Source: an uncultured Blautia sp. (GTDB taxonomy: Bacteria > Bacillota > Clostridia > Lachnospirales > Lachnospiraceae). Taken from it: DNA of 64,000 nucleotides. Location of the stretch: NCBI GenBank assembly GCA_900551075.1, contig URVB01000009.1:1-64000 (forward strand), read 5' to 3'. The translations under genes and the position numbers were made by a program. The notes under the pieces were generated by a model that searched no databases, was not told the DNA's origin, and worked only from the letters and a program-made list of their open reading frames with translations. This document shows, piece by piece, positions 51,753-60,698 of the stretch. How positions within the stretch are numbered: position 1 is the stretch's first letter; each line of letters opens with the position of its first letter.

Positions 51753-51912
51753 TATAGTTAAATATTTTGTGATAAAAAGAAAACTTGAGTATATTTCAAG
51801 AAAATGTCTGAAAATTAAGAACGATGATATGACAGCAGTGCAGACCGGATATCCGGCTGCATGTATAAGAAGCAAGCCTGCGGAGTACCTGCGGGCTTAT
51901 TCTTTTATTTTG
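51753..51912 (+). ncRNA. Possible small RNA with own promoter and terminator
   Basis: TTGACA (51732-51737) and a TATAGT at 51753-51758 (15-base spacer) precede about 150 bases without a reading frame. Inside are a hairpin TGCAG-A-CCGG-ATAT-CCGG-C-TGCA (about 51845-51868) and a terminator AAGCCTGCGG / CTGCGGGCTT (51874-51898) with a T-rich tail. The terminator has no upstream coding gene to serve except the distant NlpC/P60 gene. Confidence 0.4.
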
Positions 51913-51969
51913 CTTGCCCGGTAGCGGGAAACCATGTATAGTGTAGATATTGGAAGAATGGAGGATGTT

Positions 51970-52623
51970 ATGAGATTAAGAAATATACCTGGTGCAAAAG
52001 ATGAAATATTGGACAGTCCTTACGTCATTCAGGAGCCGGAGGCACGAAAGGGAATTTGGGCGGGCGTATTTTTGAAGAAGCAGCCGCTTCATATAGAAGT
52101 GGGAATGGGAAAAGGACGTTTTCTTATGGATATGGCAAGGCTGCATCCGGAAATTAATTATGTTGGGATTGAAATGTATGATAGTGTACTTCTGCGGGCG
52201 CTGCAGAAGAGAGAAGAGTCAGAGGCAGGAGGAGCAGTGTTTCCCAATCTTTTTTTTATGAGAATGGACGCGAGGAACCTTCCCGAAGTGTTTGCAAAGG
52301 GTGAGGTGGACAGAATTTATTTGAATTTCTCAGATCCCTGGCCAAAGGCGCGTCATGCAAAGCGCAGATTGACATCCGGGGAATTTTTGGCACGATATGA
52401 CAAAATTCTCGCAAAAGGCGGGACTGTGGAATTTAAGACAGATAACAAAGAGCTGTTTGAATTTTCCCTGGAAGAGGGGAAGGAGGCAGACTGGAGGCTG
52501 CTTGCCCATACCTTCGACCTGCACCGTGATCAGGAAATGATGCGGGGAAATGTTATGACAGAATATGAGGAAAAATTTTCTTCTATGGGAAATCCGATTT
52601 ATAAGATGGTAATTGCCAGATAA
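51970..52623 (+). CDS. trmB: tRNA (guanine-N7-)-methyltransferase
   Basis: 217 aa SAM-dependent enzyme that makes m7G46 in tRNA. Motifs: HIEVGMGKGRFLMDMA, YVGIEMYDSVLLRAL, RIYLNFSDPWPKARHAKRRL and EFKTDNKELFEFS. The ATG at 51970 (MRLRNIPGA, family start) has a GGAGG before it; an upstream ATG at 51934 is less likely. A tRNA gene follows within 350 bases. Confidence 0.94.
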   Translation: MRLRNIPGAKDEILDSPYVIQEPEARKGIWAGVFLKKQPLHIEVGMGKGRFLMDMARLHPEINYVGIEMYDSVLLRALQKREESEAGGAVFPNLFFMRMDARNLPEVFAKGEVDRIYLNFSDPWPKARHAKRRLTSGEFLARYDKILAKGGTVEFKTDNKELFEFSLEEGKEADWRLLAHTFDLHRDQEMMRGNVMTEYEEKFSSMGNPIYKMVIAR

Positions 52624-52690
52624 AGGGCTGCTGCATATATTAATGATAAGAACAGAAGGAATGCAGGAAACTGCATTCCAAAGGGCAGTT

Positions 52691-52849
52691 ATGAAGCGAA
52701 ATAACCGTATGCAGAGTAAGCTTGTACAGTTTAGCTATGACCATAAAAAATTGAATTATCAAATGAAAAAATTAAAAAAATCTGTTGGCGAATTAAGTAA
52801 ATTACTGGATAATATGAATCCAAAGGAAAAAAAAGAGGAAGAAAAATAA
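52691..52849 (+). CDS. Small Lys/Glu-rich hypothetical protein
   Basis: 52 aa if started at 52691; the frame is open from 52613. Highly charged, helical (FSYDHKKLNYQMKKLKKSVG; KLLDNMNPKEKKEEE). Only a weak AAGGGC ribosome site. It follows trmB closely and could be translationally coupled. I do not recognise it and it may not be real. Confidence 0.35.
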   Translation: MKRNNRMQSKLVQFSYDHKKLNYQMKKLKKSVGELSKLLDNMNPKEKKEEEK

Positions 52850-52867
52850 AAAAATATAAAATTATTC

Positions 52868-52896
52868 TTGACTTTTATAGAATGCTCTATTATAAT
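52868..52896 (+). promoter_or_regulatory. Promoter of the tRNA-Lys gene
   Basis: TTGACT (52868-52873), 17 bases, TATAAT (52891-52896), 40 bases before the tRNA. Confidence 0.8.
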
Positions 52897-52935
52897 AGCT
52901 TTTGCATTAAGGAAATACGAAAAGAACATAAATAA

Positions 52936-53008
52936 GCGCCTTTAGCTCAGTTGGTAGAGCACCTGACTCTTAATCAGGGTGTCCAGGGTTCGAGCCCCTG
53001 AAGGCGCA
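52936..53008 (+). tRNA. tRNA-Lys (anticodon CTT)
   Basis: 73 bases fold into a full cloverleaf: acceptor GCGCCTT/AAGGCGC, D-arm AGCTCAGTTGGTAGAGC, anticodon stem CCTGA/TCAGG with loop CTCTTAA (anticodon CTT), and T-arm with GGTTCGAGCC. Discriminator A; the 3' CCA is not encoded. Confidence 0.97.
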
Positions 53009-53012
53009 GTGG

Positions 53013-53064
53013 AAAGTACTGTTTTTGCGGACAATGTGATTGCCGTGGGGACGGTGCTTTTTTC
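53013..53064 (+). terminator. Terminator after tRNA-Lys
   Basis: AAAGTACTGT pairs with ACGGTGCTTT (two G-U) and is followed by TTT. The loop is long. The rest of the gap to the mrp operon (53065-53339) holds a direct repeat of TTTGGAAGCAAAT (53186 and 53200) and a TATACT near 53239, probably the operon promoter. Confidence 0.65.
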
Positions 53065-53339
53065 TGTTTGGGCTCAAATGTTCCCGCACCGCCCAGGGGG
53101 CATCCTTAATGGCGGAATAGCGCTGTAAACTTTTAGCCGTTTTAAATTTATAAAGGAAGACCGGGCTAAATACTACAGGAACGGGTTTGGAAGCAAATGT
53201 TTGGAAGCAAATTTATGGAAGTTGTGAAAAAAATATGGTATACTTAATGGAAATTTGCAAACTCTCAAATCCATAGCCCGAAGGAGCGAAAACAAGGGTC
53301 TTGAGAAAAGAGAAGCACGGGAATTGGAGGGATGAGGCA

Positions 53340-53843
53340 GTGTATTTGTTATATTTTTTACTGTGGGTAATTTTTAATGGAAGCATTACGTTGGAAATCT
53401 GTTTGTTTGGGATTGTGATTGCCGGGGCGATTTTTGCATTCACCTGTAAATTTACGGATTACAGCGTGCAGAGGGAGAAACAGAATCTGAAGAGGATTTT
53501 AAAATTTTTCCGATTTATCTGCGTGCTTGTCATAGAAATTGTCAAAGCGAATTTTGCAGTTGTTCATATGATCCTGTCCGAGAAGGAAGAGTTGGAGCCG
53601 ACACTTGTCAGCTTTCATTCCGATATGCAGGCCCCGACCGGAAGAGCTTTTCTTGCCAATGCGATCACCCTGACGCCGGGAACGATCACGGTGTCTTTGG
53701 AGGGCTCGGAATATCTGGTTCATTGTCTGGACAGTGATCTGGCTGTGGGAATGGATGAATCCATCTTTGTGAAGCTGCTGGCGGATTTGGAGAAGCAGGG
53801 GGAGGAAGGGAAGAAATATGGGAAGCAAAATACCAGCTCTTGA
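53340..53843 (+). CDS. mrpE: Mrp antiporter subunit MrpE
   Basis: About 167 aa. Two N-terminal helices (YLLYFLLWVIFNG; ICLFGIVIAGAIFAFT), a third (FFRFICVLVIEIVKANFAVV), and the MrpE signature LANAITLTPGTITVSLEGSE-YLVHCLD. First gene of the operon. I prefer the GTG at 53340 (GGAGG nine bases upstream); a TTG at 53301 is possible and would add 13 residues. The stop overlaps mrpF by 26 bases. Confidence 0.9.
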   Translation: MYLLYFLLWVIFNGSITLEICLFGIVIAGAIFAFTCKFTDYSVQREKQNLKRILKFFRFICVLVIEIVKANFAVVHMILSEKEELEPTLVSFHSDMQAPTGRAFLANAITLTPGTITVSLEGSEYLVHCLDSDLAVGMDESIFVKLLADLEKQGEEGKKYGKQNTSS

Positions 53844-54150
53844 ACATGCCTATCAGGTGTTTTTTACGGTGGTTCTGATTTTTCTGGCGCTTATGGTGGT
53901 GCTTTGCCTGATTCGTGCGATCATCGGACCGAGGATTGCAGACCGTATCGTAGCCACGAATATGATGGGGACGATGATCATGGTAATCATTGCCATATTG
54001 GCTTTGATGATGCAGGAGGGATATCTGGTGGATATTTGTCTGATCTATGCAATGATCAGCTTCCTTGCGGTGATCGTTCTTACGAAGGTATATATGGGAG
54101 TATATCAGGAAAAGAAAAACGGGGAGGCGAAAAAAAATGGCAGTGATTGA
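53818..54150 (+). CDS. mrpF: Mrp antiporter subunit MrpF
   Basis: 110 aa, three membrane helices. Family motif VLCLIRAIIGPRIADRIVAT, then MIMVIIAILALMMQEGYLVD and ICLIYAMISFLAVIVLTKVY. Overlaps mrpE upstream and mrpG downstream, so the three are translated together. Confidence 0.93.
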   Translation: MGSKIPALEHAYQVFFTVVLIFLALMVVLCLIRAIIGPRIADRIVATNMMGTMIMVIIAILALMMQEGYLVDICLIYAMISFLAVIVLTKVYMGVYQEKKNGEAKKNGSD

Positions 54151-54544
54151 GTGGATTCGTTTTCTGGCAGGAGCGGTTTTGCTGCTGTTCGGGCTTGGAA
54201 TTTTTGCCATCGAGATGATCGGTGTATTCCGGTTCCGTTATGTGCTGAACCGAATGCACGCTGCAGCCATGGGAGATACTCTGGGCATAGGCTTTTCGCT
54301 TGTGGGGCTGATGCTGATGAGCGGCTTTAATTTTACCACTCTGAAGCTGCTGCTGGTCATCGTTTTTCTGTGGTTTTCCTCCCCCGTATCCTCGCACTTG
54401 ATCGCACGTCTGGAGGTCACAACGAATGAGGATAAAGATAAGCAGTACCGTTCCGTAACCTTAAAGGAACTGGAGAAGGAGAAACAGGAGGAAGCAGCCG
54501 GGTGCGGCGGGAATCCTGTGGATTTTGGGATGAAGGAGGAGTAA
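54137..54544 (+). CDS. mrpG: Mrp antiporter subunit MrpG
   Basis: 135 aa, three helices: FLAGAVLLLFGLGIFAIEMI, FSLVGLMLMSGF and LLLVIVFLWFSSPVSSHLIA; the FRFRYVLNRMHAAAMGDTLG segment is the family signature. The C-terminal tail is polar and longer than usual (EEAAGCGGNPVDFGM). Confidence 0.92.
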   Translation: MAVIEWIRFLAGAVLLLFGLGIFAIEMIGVFRFRYVLNRMHAAAMGDTLGIGFSLVGLMLMSGFNFTTLKLLLVIVFLWFSSPVSSHLIARLEVTTNEDKDKQYRSVTLKELEKEKQEEAAGCGGNPVDFGMKEE

Positions 54545-54545
54545 A

Positions 54546-54833
54546 ATGCAGATATTTACATGTATTCTGTTGGGATTTCTGGTAGTCTGTGCTGTCTCCG
54601 TGAGTTTATCTAAAAATCTGCTGAATTCCATATTGATCTTTATGTCTTACAGTCTTGTGATGTCGGTTATCTGGATTCTACTGGAGTCTCCGGATCTGGC
54701 GATTACGGAAGCGGCAGTTGGAGCGGGAATTACCAGTGTTTTGTTTTTTGTAACACTGAAGAAAATTCATGCGATTATAAAATCGGAAGGGGAGGAAGCG
54801 GATGAGCAGGAAAATACCCAGGGAAAAGTATGA
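54546..54833 (+). CDS. DUF4040/MbhD-like subunit (MrpA C-terminal module)
   Basis: 95 aa, three helices. Corresponds to the MbhD-like part that is fused to MrpA in Bacillus-type complexes: NLLNSILIFMSYSLVMSVIW, then LLESPDLAITEAAVGAGITS, which carries the conserved glutamates. It overlaps the next gene by 32 bases. A separate gene here means that the MrpA function is split among several polypeptides. Confidence 0.88.
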   Translation: MQIFTCILLGFLVVCAVSVSLSKNLLNSILIFMSYSLVMSVIWILLESPDLAITEAAVGAGITSVLFFVTLKKIHAIIKSEGEEADEQENTQGKV

Positions 54834-55773
54834 GCGGACCTTTTCATATCGGATGAAGCAGTGGCTTGCGGGCACCCGTGATCCGTTTGTAAATACTGTG
54901 GAGATGAAGCCCCAGAAGGAGTTTCAGGAGGATCAGCAGACAGTTAGAACGAGAACAGAGGAGAAAAAAAGGCTTTTTGATCGGATTTACGATGTAAAGC
55001 ACAATCCTGAAATGCAGGTTTTTCAGAGGGCTTATCGTATATTCAGCGTTGTGTTCTGTCTGTTTCTGGTAGTTATGCTGTTGATTGCAGTGTCTTATCT
55101 TCCAAGCTTTGGACATGCCGAAAATCCGGTCAACAATGAGGTCGCAGAGCGTTACATTGAAGATGGTCTTCAGGAAACCGGAGCAGTGAATATTGTAACA
55201 GGTATGATTCTGGATTACAGGGCATTTGATACGCTGGGAGAGTCCCATGTGCTGTTTATTGCAACTTGTACGGTATTGATTCTCCTGCGCCTTGATGGAG
55301 ACAAGAGGGGCAATGGGACAGGATATTATATGGAAAATGATCGTGCTCATGAGCCAAAAAATGATGTGATACTTCAGACGGTTGCAAGAATCCTGGTCCC
55401 TCCGATCTTTATCTTTGGCATTTACATTATTCTGGGAGGGCACCTGGGGCCGGGCGGCGGCTTTTCCGGCGGGGCCGTGATCGGAGCCGGTCTGATTCTC
55501 TATTTGAACGCATTTGGATTTGAAAAAACAGAACGGTTCTTTACGCAGAAGACTTATAAGAGAATGAGTTTTGTTGCTCTGGCCTGCTACTGTCTGGCAA
55601 AAAGCTATTCCTTTTATACAGGAGCCAATCACATTGAAAGTGCGATACCTCTTGGGACACCGGGAGCAATTTTGAGCAGCGGCCTGATTTTAATTCTGAA
55701 TATCTGTGTCGGCATCGTAGTGGCAGGAACAATGTATACGTTTTATGTTATGTTCCGGAAAGGGGCATATTGA
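54802..55773 (+). CDS. mrpB: MbhE-MnhB fusion subunit of the Mrp complex
   Basis: 323 aa. After a long polar N-terminal tail (1-75) comes a helix and the MbhE-like segment (YIEDGLQETGAVNIVTGMIL, then DYRAFDTLGES), and from about 185 the MnhB domain (ARILVPPIFIFGIYIILGGH; GPGGGFSGGAVIGAGLIL). Both modules normally lie at the end of MrpA and in MrpB. The 75-residue cytoplasmic tail is unusual. Confidence 0.9.
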   Translation: MSRKIPREKYERTFSYRMKQWLAGTRDPFVNTVEMKPQKEFQEDQQTVRTRTEEKKRLFDRIYDVKHNPEMQVFQRAYRIFSVVFCLFLVVMLLIAVSYLPSFGHAENPVNNEVAERYIEDGLQETGAVNIVTGMILDYRAFDTLGESHVLFIATCTVLILLRLDGDKRGNGTGYYMENDRAHEPKNDVILQTVARILVPPIFIFGIYIILGGHLGPGGGFSGGAVIGAGLILYLNAFGFEKTERFFTQKTYKRMSFVALACYCLAKSYSFYTGANHIESAIPLGTPGAILSSGLILILNICVGIVVAGTMYTFYVMFRKGAY

Positions 55774-55774
55774 A

Positions 55775-56152
55775 ATGAATATTACCAATCTTTTCACCAA
55801 TTATGAAGAAGCGGTTGCGATGATATTATTCGGAATCGGTTTTTCCAATCTGCTGCTGCAGAAAAATCTGATCAAAAAAATCATTGGGCTGAATATCATG
55901 GATACAGCGATGTACCTGTTTCTGGCTTTAAAAGGATATGTGGCAGGGAGAAAGGCGCCTATTGTGACCAATGGGATACAGGATGTGGAAGCGTATATTA
56001 ACCCGATTCCAAGCGGTCTGGTACTGACAGGCATCGTGGTATCTGTTTCTGTTACTGCTCTGATGCTTTCTTTGACGATCCGCCTTTATCGGCGGTATCA
56101 TACGCTGGATCTCGATGAGATATCCACACGCCTGAAAAAGGAGGGATTGTGA
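55775..56152 (+). CDS. mrpC: Mrp antiporter subunit MrpC (NuoK-like)
   Basis: 125 aa, three helices, homologous to NuoK of complex I: MILFGIGFSNLLLQKNLIKK, IIGLNIMDTAMYLFLALKG and NPIPSGLVLTGIVVSVSVTA. The ATG at 55775 overlaps nothing upstream; the stop overlaps the next start. Confidence 0.93.
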   Translation: MNITNLFTNYEEAVAMILFGIGFSNLLLQKNLIKKIIGLNIMDTAMYLFLALKGYVAGRKAPIVTNGIQDVEAYINPIPSGLVLTGIVVSVSVTALMLSLTIRLYRRYHTLDLDEISTRLKKEGL

Positions 56153-57660
56153 TGCAGTTTGTACAGAATTTTCCGTTTATGTCCATTATCCTGTCCTTGT
56201 TTTCCGGCCCTCTTTCCTCAATTGTGGGGGGAAAGGCGGCGAAGAGAATTAATCTGGCGGTAATTTCGATTATCGGACTGATGTCCGCGGCAGTTCTGGC
56301 TTTTACGATCCGTTCCGGAGACTCTTATGTTTACACTATGGGACATTTTCCTGCACCATGGGGGAATGAAATCCGCGTGGGCATTATGGAAGCATTGATG
56401 GCGTTGATCTTCTGTATTATCATGCTGCTCTGTATGTTGGGCGGTGTTTATGAAAGAGAGCGGGAGCTGGAGGAATCCAAGCAGAACCTTTATTATGTTA
56501 TGGTAAATCTGCTTCTTTGTTCTCTGCTTGCACTGATTTATACAAACGACTTATTTACTGCCTACGTATTTGTGGAAATCAACACCATTTCTGCCTGCGG
56601 TCTGATCATGATCAAACAGAATGGCCGTACCATTGAGGCAGCAACCAGATATATGATCATGAGCCTTCTGGGTTCGGGCCTTTTGCTTCTCGGTATCTGC
56701 TTTTTGTATGATCTGACCGGACATCTGCTGATGAGCAATATTAGGGAGCAGGTGAGAATCCTGCGCGCGGCCGGAACGTATCATATTCCGCTGCTGATCT
56801 CGCTGGGACTGATGTCTGTAGGATTGGCGATCAAAAGCGCATTGTTTCCGTTTCATTCCTGGCTGCCGGATGCATATGGATATTCCACGCTTTCGTCTGC
56901 GGCGATTTTGTCTTCTTTGGTGTCCAAGGGCTATATTTTCCTGCTGGTAAAGATTTTCTTCCGTGTGATTGGATTTGATATGGTGTGGGACAGCAAGGTC
57001 GTCAATGTGCTGTTTGTGTTTGGCGTGGCAGGTATGATCATGGGATCTGTCAGTGCAATCCGGGAAAATAATATACGAAGGATGATCGCATACTCCTCCG
57101 TAGCGCAGATCGGATACATTTATATGGGATTTGGTCTTGGTACGACGGCTGGCGTGATTGCAAGTATTTATCATATTGTATCACATGCTGCAACAAAATC
57201 CCTGCTGTTTGTGGCCGCATCCGGGATTACGGATGTATCGGGAGACAGTACGGATTTCTTTGATATGACGGGAGCCGGCTATCGCAATAAGCTGGCGGGA
57301 GCTGCTTTTACCGTTGGTTCGCTTTCCATGGTAGGTATGCCGATGTTTTCGGGCTTTATTTCCAAGCTTTTGTTTGCGCAGGCTGCTATGGAGAGTACGC
57401 ATAAGATGCTGCCGACCCTGATCGCTTTGGCTATCAGTACGATTCTGAATGCAATTTATTTCATGAAAACGGTTATCCGGCTTTATACACCGGAGAAAAG
57501 GGCAGTTCTTAAGAAAAAGAATTTCAGAACTATTGCCATGACAGAGCAGCCTTCTAAATCAATTGCGCTGGTTTGTTTCATTATTTTGAATCTGCTGCTG
57601 GGACTCAGCTCAGAGCCTGTGATCGCACTTTTCAGAAGCGGTCTTGGGATGTTTTCATAG
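56152..57660 (+). CDS. Proton-conducting antiporter subunit 1 (NuoN/MrpD-like)
   Basis: About 502 aa with roughly 14 helices. The TM5 glutamate lies in AYVFVEINTISACGL and the TM7 lysine in GLAIKSALFPFHSWLPDAYG; further lysines follow. Belongs to the NADH-quinone oxidoreductase antiporter-like family. ATG at 56152 is six bases after GGAGGG; a GTG at 56149 is possible. First of four large subunits in a row. Confidence 0.92.
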   Translation: MQFVQNFPFMSIILSLFSGPLSSIVGGKAAKRINLAVISIIGLMSAAVLAFTIRSGDSYVYTMGHFPAPWGNEIRVGIMEALMALIFCIIMLLCMLGGVYERERELEESKQNLYYVMVNLLLCSLLALIYTNDLFTAYVFVEINTISACGLIMIKQNGRTIEAATRYMIMSLLGSGLLLLGICFLYDLTGHLLMSNIREQVRILRAAGTYHIPLLISLGLMSVGLAIKSALFPFHSWLPDAYGYSTLSSAAILSSLVSKGYIFLLVKIFFRVIGFDMVWDSKVVNVLFVFGVAGMIMGSVSAIRENNIRRMIAYSSVAQIGYIYMGFGLGTTAGVIASIYHIVSHAATKSLLFVAASGITDVSGDSTDFFDMTGAGYRNKLAGAAFTVGSLSMVGMPMFSGFISKLLFAQAAMESTHKMLPTLIALAISTILNAIYFMKTVIRLYTPEKRAVLKKKNFRTIAMTEQPSKSIALVCFIILNLLLGLSSEPVIALFRSGLGMFS

Positions 57661-57672
57661 GAGGGAGAAGCT

Positions 57673-59193
57673 ATGAGTGGTTGGATTTTATTGCCGGTAT
57701 TTCTGCCGATGATAGCCGGTATTTGTCTGCTGGTTTCTTCGTTTCGCGGGCATCTGAGGGCAACTGAAACCGGGATAACGGCAGAAAATACGGATGCTAT
57801 GGTAAAACGCCGTCTTCATCTTTGGGTGGGAATTATACTGGCTATATCTGCTGTGCTTGCCGTTGCGGCGGCATTTAGCGGAGAAAAAAGTGTGACGCTG
57901 TTTTATCTGATGAAGGATATTCCGGTTTACTTTCAGATTGATGGGCTCAGCCGGATTTTTGTGACCTTCGTGAGCATTATCTGGGTGTCTGCTGGTATTT
58001 ATTCCTTTTCCTATATGGAGCATGAGGGAGAGGAAACGAGATTTTTCGGTTTTTATCTGTTGGTTTATGGAATTTTGGTTGCGCTTGATTTCTCAGGCAA
58101 TCTGGTAACCATGTATTTCTTTTATGAATTGGTGACGCTGGCCTCCATGCCGCTGGTGCTGCATAATGGCTCCCGGGAAGCGGTCATGGCGGCTCTGAAG
58201 TACCTGTTTTATTCTATGTGCGGTGCTTATATGGGATTGTTCGGAGTTTATTTCCTGTATCAATCCTGCGATACTCTGACGTTTATTCCGGGAGGTTCTT
58301 TGAATCCTGCGCTTGTGCAGGGGAATCGCGGAATTTTATTGATTGCGGTATTTGTGCTGCTGCTGGGCTTTGGTGTAAAGGCCGGAATGCTGCCGTTTCA
58401 TGCATGGCTTCCCACAGCCCATCCCGTGGCGCCTTCTCCGGCGTCTGCAGTACTTTCCGGAGTTATTGTAAAATCCGGAGTGCTGGCAGTGATCCGGGCC
58501 GTTTATTATGTTGCAGGTGCGGATTTTATCAGAGGGACCTGGGTACAGACTGCGTGGATGATCCTGACGCTTATGACAGTGTTTATGGGATCCATGCTGG
58601 CATACCGGGAGCCGGTGTTCAAAAAGAGGCTGGCATATTCTACGGTAAGCCAGATTTCTTATATTTTATTCGGCTTGTCCCTGCTGTCTCCGGTGGGGAT
58701 GACAGGCGCATTGCTTCACACAGTGTTTCATGCATTTATAAAGTGTTCCCTGTTCCTGACGGCCGGTGTTTTTATTTTTGAGTGCAATAAGACGAGGGTC
58801 AGTGAGCTGGCAGGAATTGGGAAAAGGATGCCGAAAACACTATGGTGCTATACGTTTGCTTCTTTGGCGCTGATCGGAATTCCTCCTACCAGCGGGTTCA
58901 TCAGCAAATGGTATCTGGCCCAGGGAGCATTGGGGGCAGGTGTCGGAGTATTCGGCTGGATTGGACCGATCGTGCTTCTTCTGAGTGCATTATTGACTGC
59001 CGGATATCTGCTTCCTATTACAATGAAGGGATTTTTTCCCGGAAAAGAAGCGGGAGTAACAGAGGTAAAGAAGGAGCCTCCGCTTCAGATGCTTCTTCCG
59101 CTGGTGCTGCTGGCAGTGATTGCAGTGATTCTGGGTGTTCTGCCGAACCCGCTGATTGTATATGTCAGTCAGTTGGCTTCCGGCTTAGTGTAG
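57673..59193 (+). CDS. Proton-conducting antiporter subunit 2 (MrpA/D-like)
   Basis: 506 aa, about 14 helices. TM5 glutamate in MYFFYELVTLASMPLVL and TM7 lysine in GFGVKAGMLPFHAWLPTAHP, followed by SPASAVLSGVIVKSGVLAV. It has a basic loop near 35-45. Spacing to its neighbours is 12 and 15 bases with GGAGGGAGAAG and AAAGGGGGAGAG sites. Confidence 0.92.
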   Translation: MSGWILLPVFLPMIAGICLLVSSFRGHLRATETGITAENTDAMVKRRLHLWVGIILAISAVLAVAAAFSGEKSVTLFYLMKDIPVYFQIDGLSRIFVTFVSIIWVSAGIYSFSYMEHEGEETRFFGFYLLVYGILVALDFSGNLVTMYFFYELVTLASMPLVLHNGSREAVMAALKYLFYSMCGAYMGLFGVYFLYQSCDTLTFIPGGSLNPALVQGNRGILLIAVFVLLLGFGVKAGMLPFHAWLPTAHPVAPSPASAVLSGVIVKSGVLAVIRAVYYVAGADFIRGTWVQTAWMILTLMTVFMGSMLAYREPVFKKRLAYSTVSQISYILFGLSLLSPVGMTGALLHTVFHAFIKCSLFLTAGVFIFECNKTRVSELAGIGKRMPKTLWCYTFASLALIGIPPTSGFISKWYLAQGALGAGVGVFGWIGPIVLLLSALLTAGYLLPITMKGFFPGKEAGVTEVKKEPPLQMLLPLVLLAVIAVILGVLPNPLIVYVSQLASGLV

Positions 59194-59208
59194 AAAGGGG
59201 GAGAGTAT

Positions 59209-60684
59209 ATGAATGCAGGTATTATGGTAGCAGTTGTACTGATTCCGATTTTGTGCGGAGCGCTGATTCCTCTGATCCCCTTTAAGAGCCGTACACAAAT
59301 GGCTGTTTATGTGGAATGTGTTGTGCTGATAAACTCTCTGTTGGTTTTGACGATGCTGTTTCATCGGCCTCAGGATGTATTCGTGCTGTTTCGCTTTACC
59401 GGAAACCTAAGCGTAAGCTTCCGTCTTGATGGCTTCGGAACGGTGTTTGCGGCAATCGTATCTGTGCTCTGGCCTTTGGCAACGCTGTATTCTTTTGAAT
59501 ATATGAAGCATGAAGGCCATGAGCGGTATTTCTTTATGTTTTATACGGTTACTTATGGGGTTACCCTGGGAATCGCCCTTGCGGAGGATATCATGACGAT
59601 GTATTTCTTCTATGAAATGCTGAGCCTGGTGACTCTGCCGCTGATCATGCATACGCTTACCAGAGAAGCAATTCTTGCCAGTCGTACGTATTTGTACTAT
59701 TCCCTGGGCGGAGCTGCATTTGCATTTATCGGAATGATATTTATCCTGACTTATGGAACTACCCCTGTGTTTACCCCGGGAGGTGTGATTGATCTTGCAA
59801 GGCTTGGGGACAGAAGAGGTTTTCTCTTTGTGGTGTATGTGCTCTGCTTCTGCGGCTTCAGCGTAAAAGCGGCCATGTTTCCTTTCTCGTCCTGGCTGCC
59901 TAAGGCCGGTGCAGCGCCTACTCCTGTTACGGCTCTGCTTCATGCGGTGGCGGTGGTAAAGGCGGGAGCGTTTACGGTCATGCGTGTGACTTATTACAGC
60001 TTCGGTACGGAGCTTCTCAGGGGAACCTGGGCGCAGACGGTGGTTTTGCTACTGTGTATATTTACGATTGTGTACGGCTGCAGCCGCGCGTTGAAAGAGA
60101 CGCACCTGAAGCGGCGTCTTGCCTGGTCTACAGTGAGCAATCTGTCCTATATTCTGTTTGGGGCCGCATTGATGACACCTCTTGGATTTGTGGGGGCTAT
60201 GAGCCATATGGTTTTCCATGCCACAATGAAAATCTGCTCTTTCTTCTGTGCAGGAGCAGTTATTTACAAAACCGGACGGAATTATATCCATGACCTGAAT
60301 GGATTCGGGCGGAAAATGCCGAAGGTGTTTGTGATTTTTACGATTTCCGGTCTGGCGCTTATGGGGGTGCCCGGACTCTGCGGGTTTGTCAGCAAGTGGA
60401 ATCTGGCAAGAGCAGCAGTATCCAGCAAAAGCCCGCTGGCTTATTTCGGGGTTGCAGCACTTTTGGTGTCTGCACTTTTGACGGCTATTTATATGATGTC
60501 CATTTCTGTCCGGGCATTTTTTCCGGGAAAGAATTTTGATTACAGTACCATTTCTGATGTAGAAGATCCTAATTGGATGATGCTGCTTCCACTGGTATTG
60601 TTTGTGATCGCAATGTTTTTCTTTGGACTGCATTCGGAGCCCGTGATCACGGCATTGGAATCTGTGGCTGCAGTCATGAAGTAG
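59209..60684 (+). CDS. Proton-conducting antiporter subunit 3 (MrpD/A-like)
   Basis: 491 aa, about 14 helices. TM5 glutamate in TMYFFYEMLSLVTLPLIM and TM7 lysine in GFSVKAAMFPFSSWLPKAG, then TPVTALLHAVAVVKAGAFTV. Closely similar in plan to subunit 2, which suggests an old duplication inside the operon. Confidence 0.92.
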   Translation: MNAGIMVAVVLIPILCGALIPLIPFKSRTQMAVYVECVVLINSLLVLTMLFHRPQDVFVLFRFTGNLSVSFRLDGFGTVFAAIVSVLWPLATLYSFEYMKHEGHERYFFMFYTVTYGVTLGIALAEDIMTMYFFYEMLSLVTLPLIMHTLTREAILASRTYLYYSLGGAAFAFIGMIFILTYGTTPVFTPGGVIDLARLGDRRGFLFVVYVLCFCGFSVKAAMFPFSSWLPKAGAAPTPVTALLHAVAVVKAGAFTVMRVTYYSFGTELLRGTWAQTVVLLLCIFTIVYGCSRALKETHLKRRLAWSTVSNLSYILFGAALMTPLGFVGAMSHMVFHATMKICSFFCAGAVIYKTGRNYIHDLNGFGRKMPKVFVIFTISGLALMGVPGLCGFVSKWNLARAAVSSKSPLAYFGVAALLVSALLTAIYMMSISVRAFFPGKNFDYSTISDVEDPNWMMLLPLVLFVIAMFFFGLHSEPVITALESVAAVMK

Positions 60685-60698
60685 GAAGGAGGAGAGAG

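Noticed and set aside
51556..51830. Call as chromosomal origin
   Set aside because: DnaA boxes and AT-rich DNA are present, but dnaA, dnaN or rpmH are not nearby, so I report only a DnaA-box cluster.
58218..58781. Plus-strand frame of 187 codons inside antiporter subunit 2
   Set aside because: Rich in Cys, Arg and Ser with no family features; it is a shifted frame of a well supported membrane protein.
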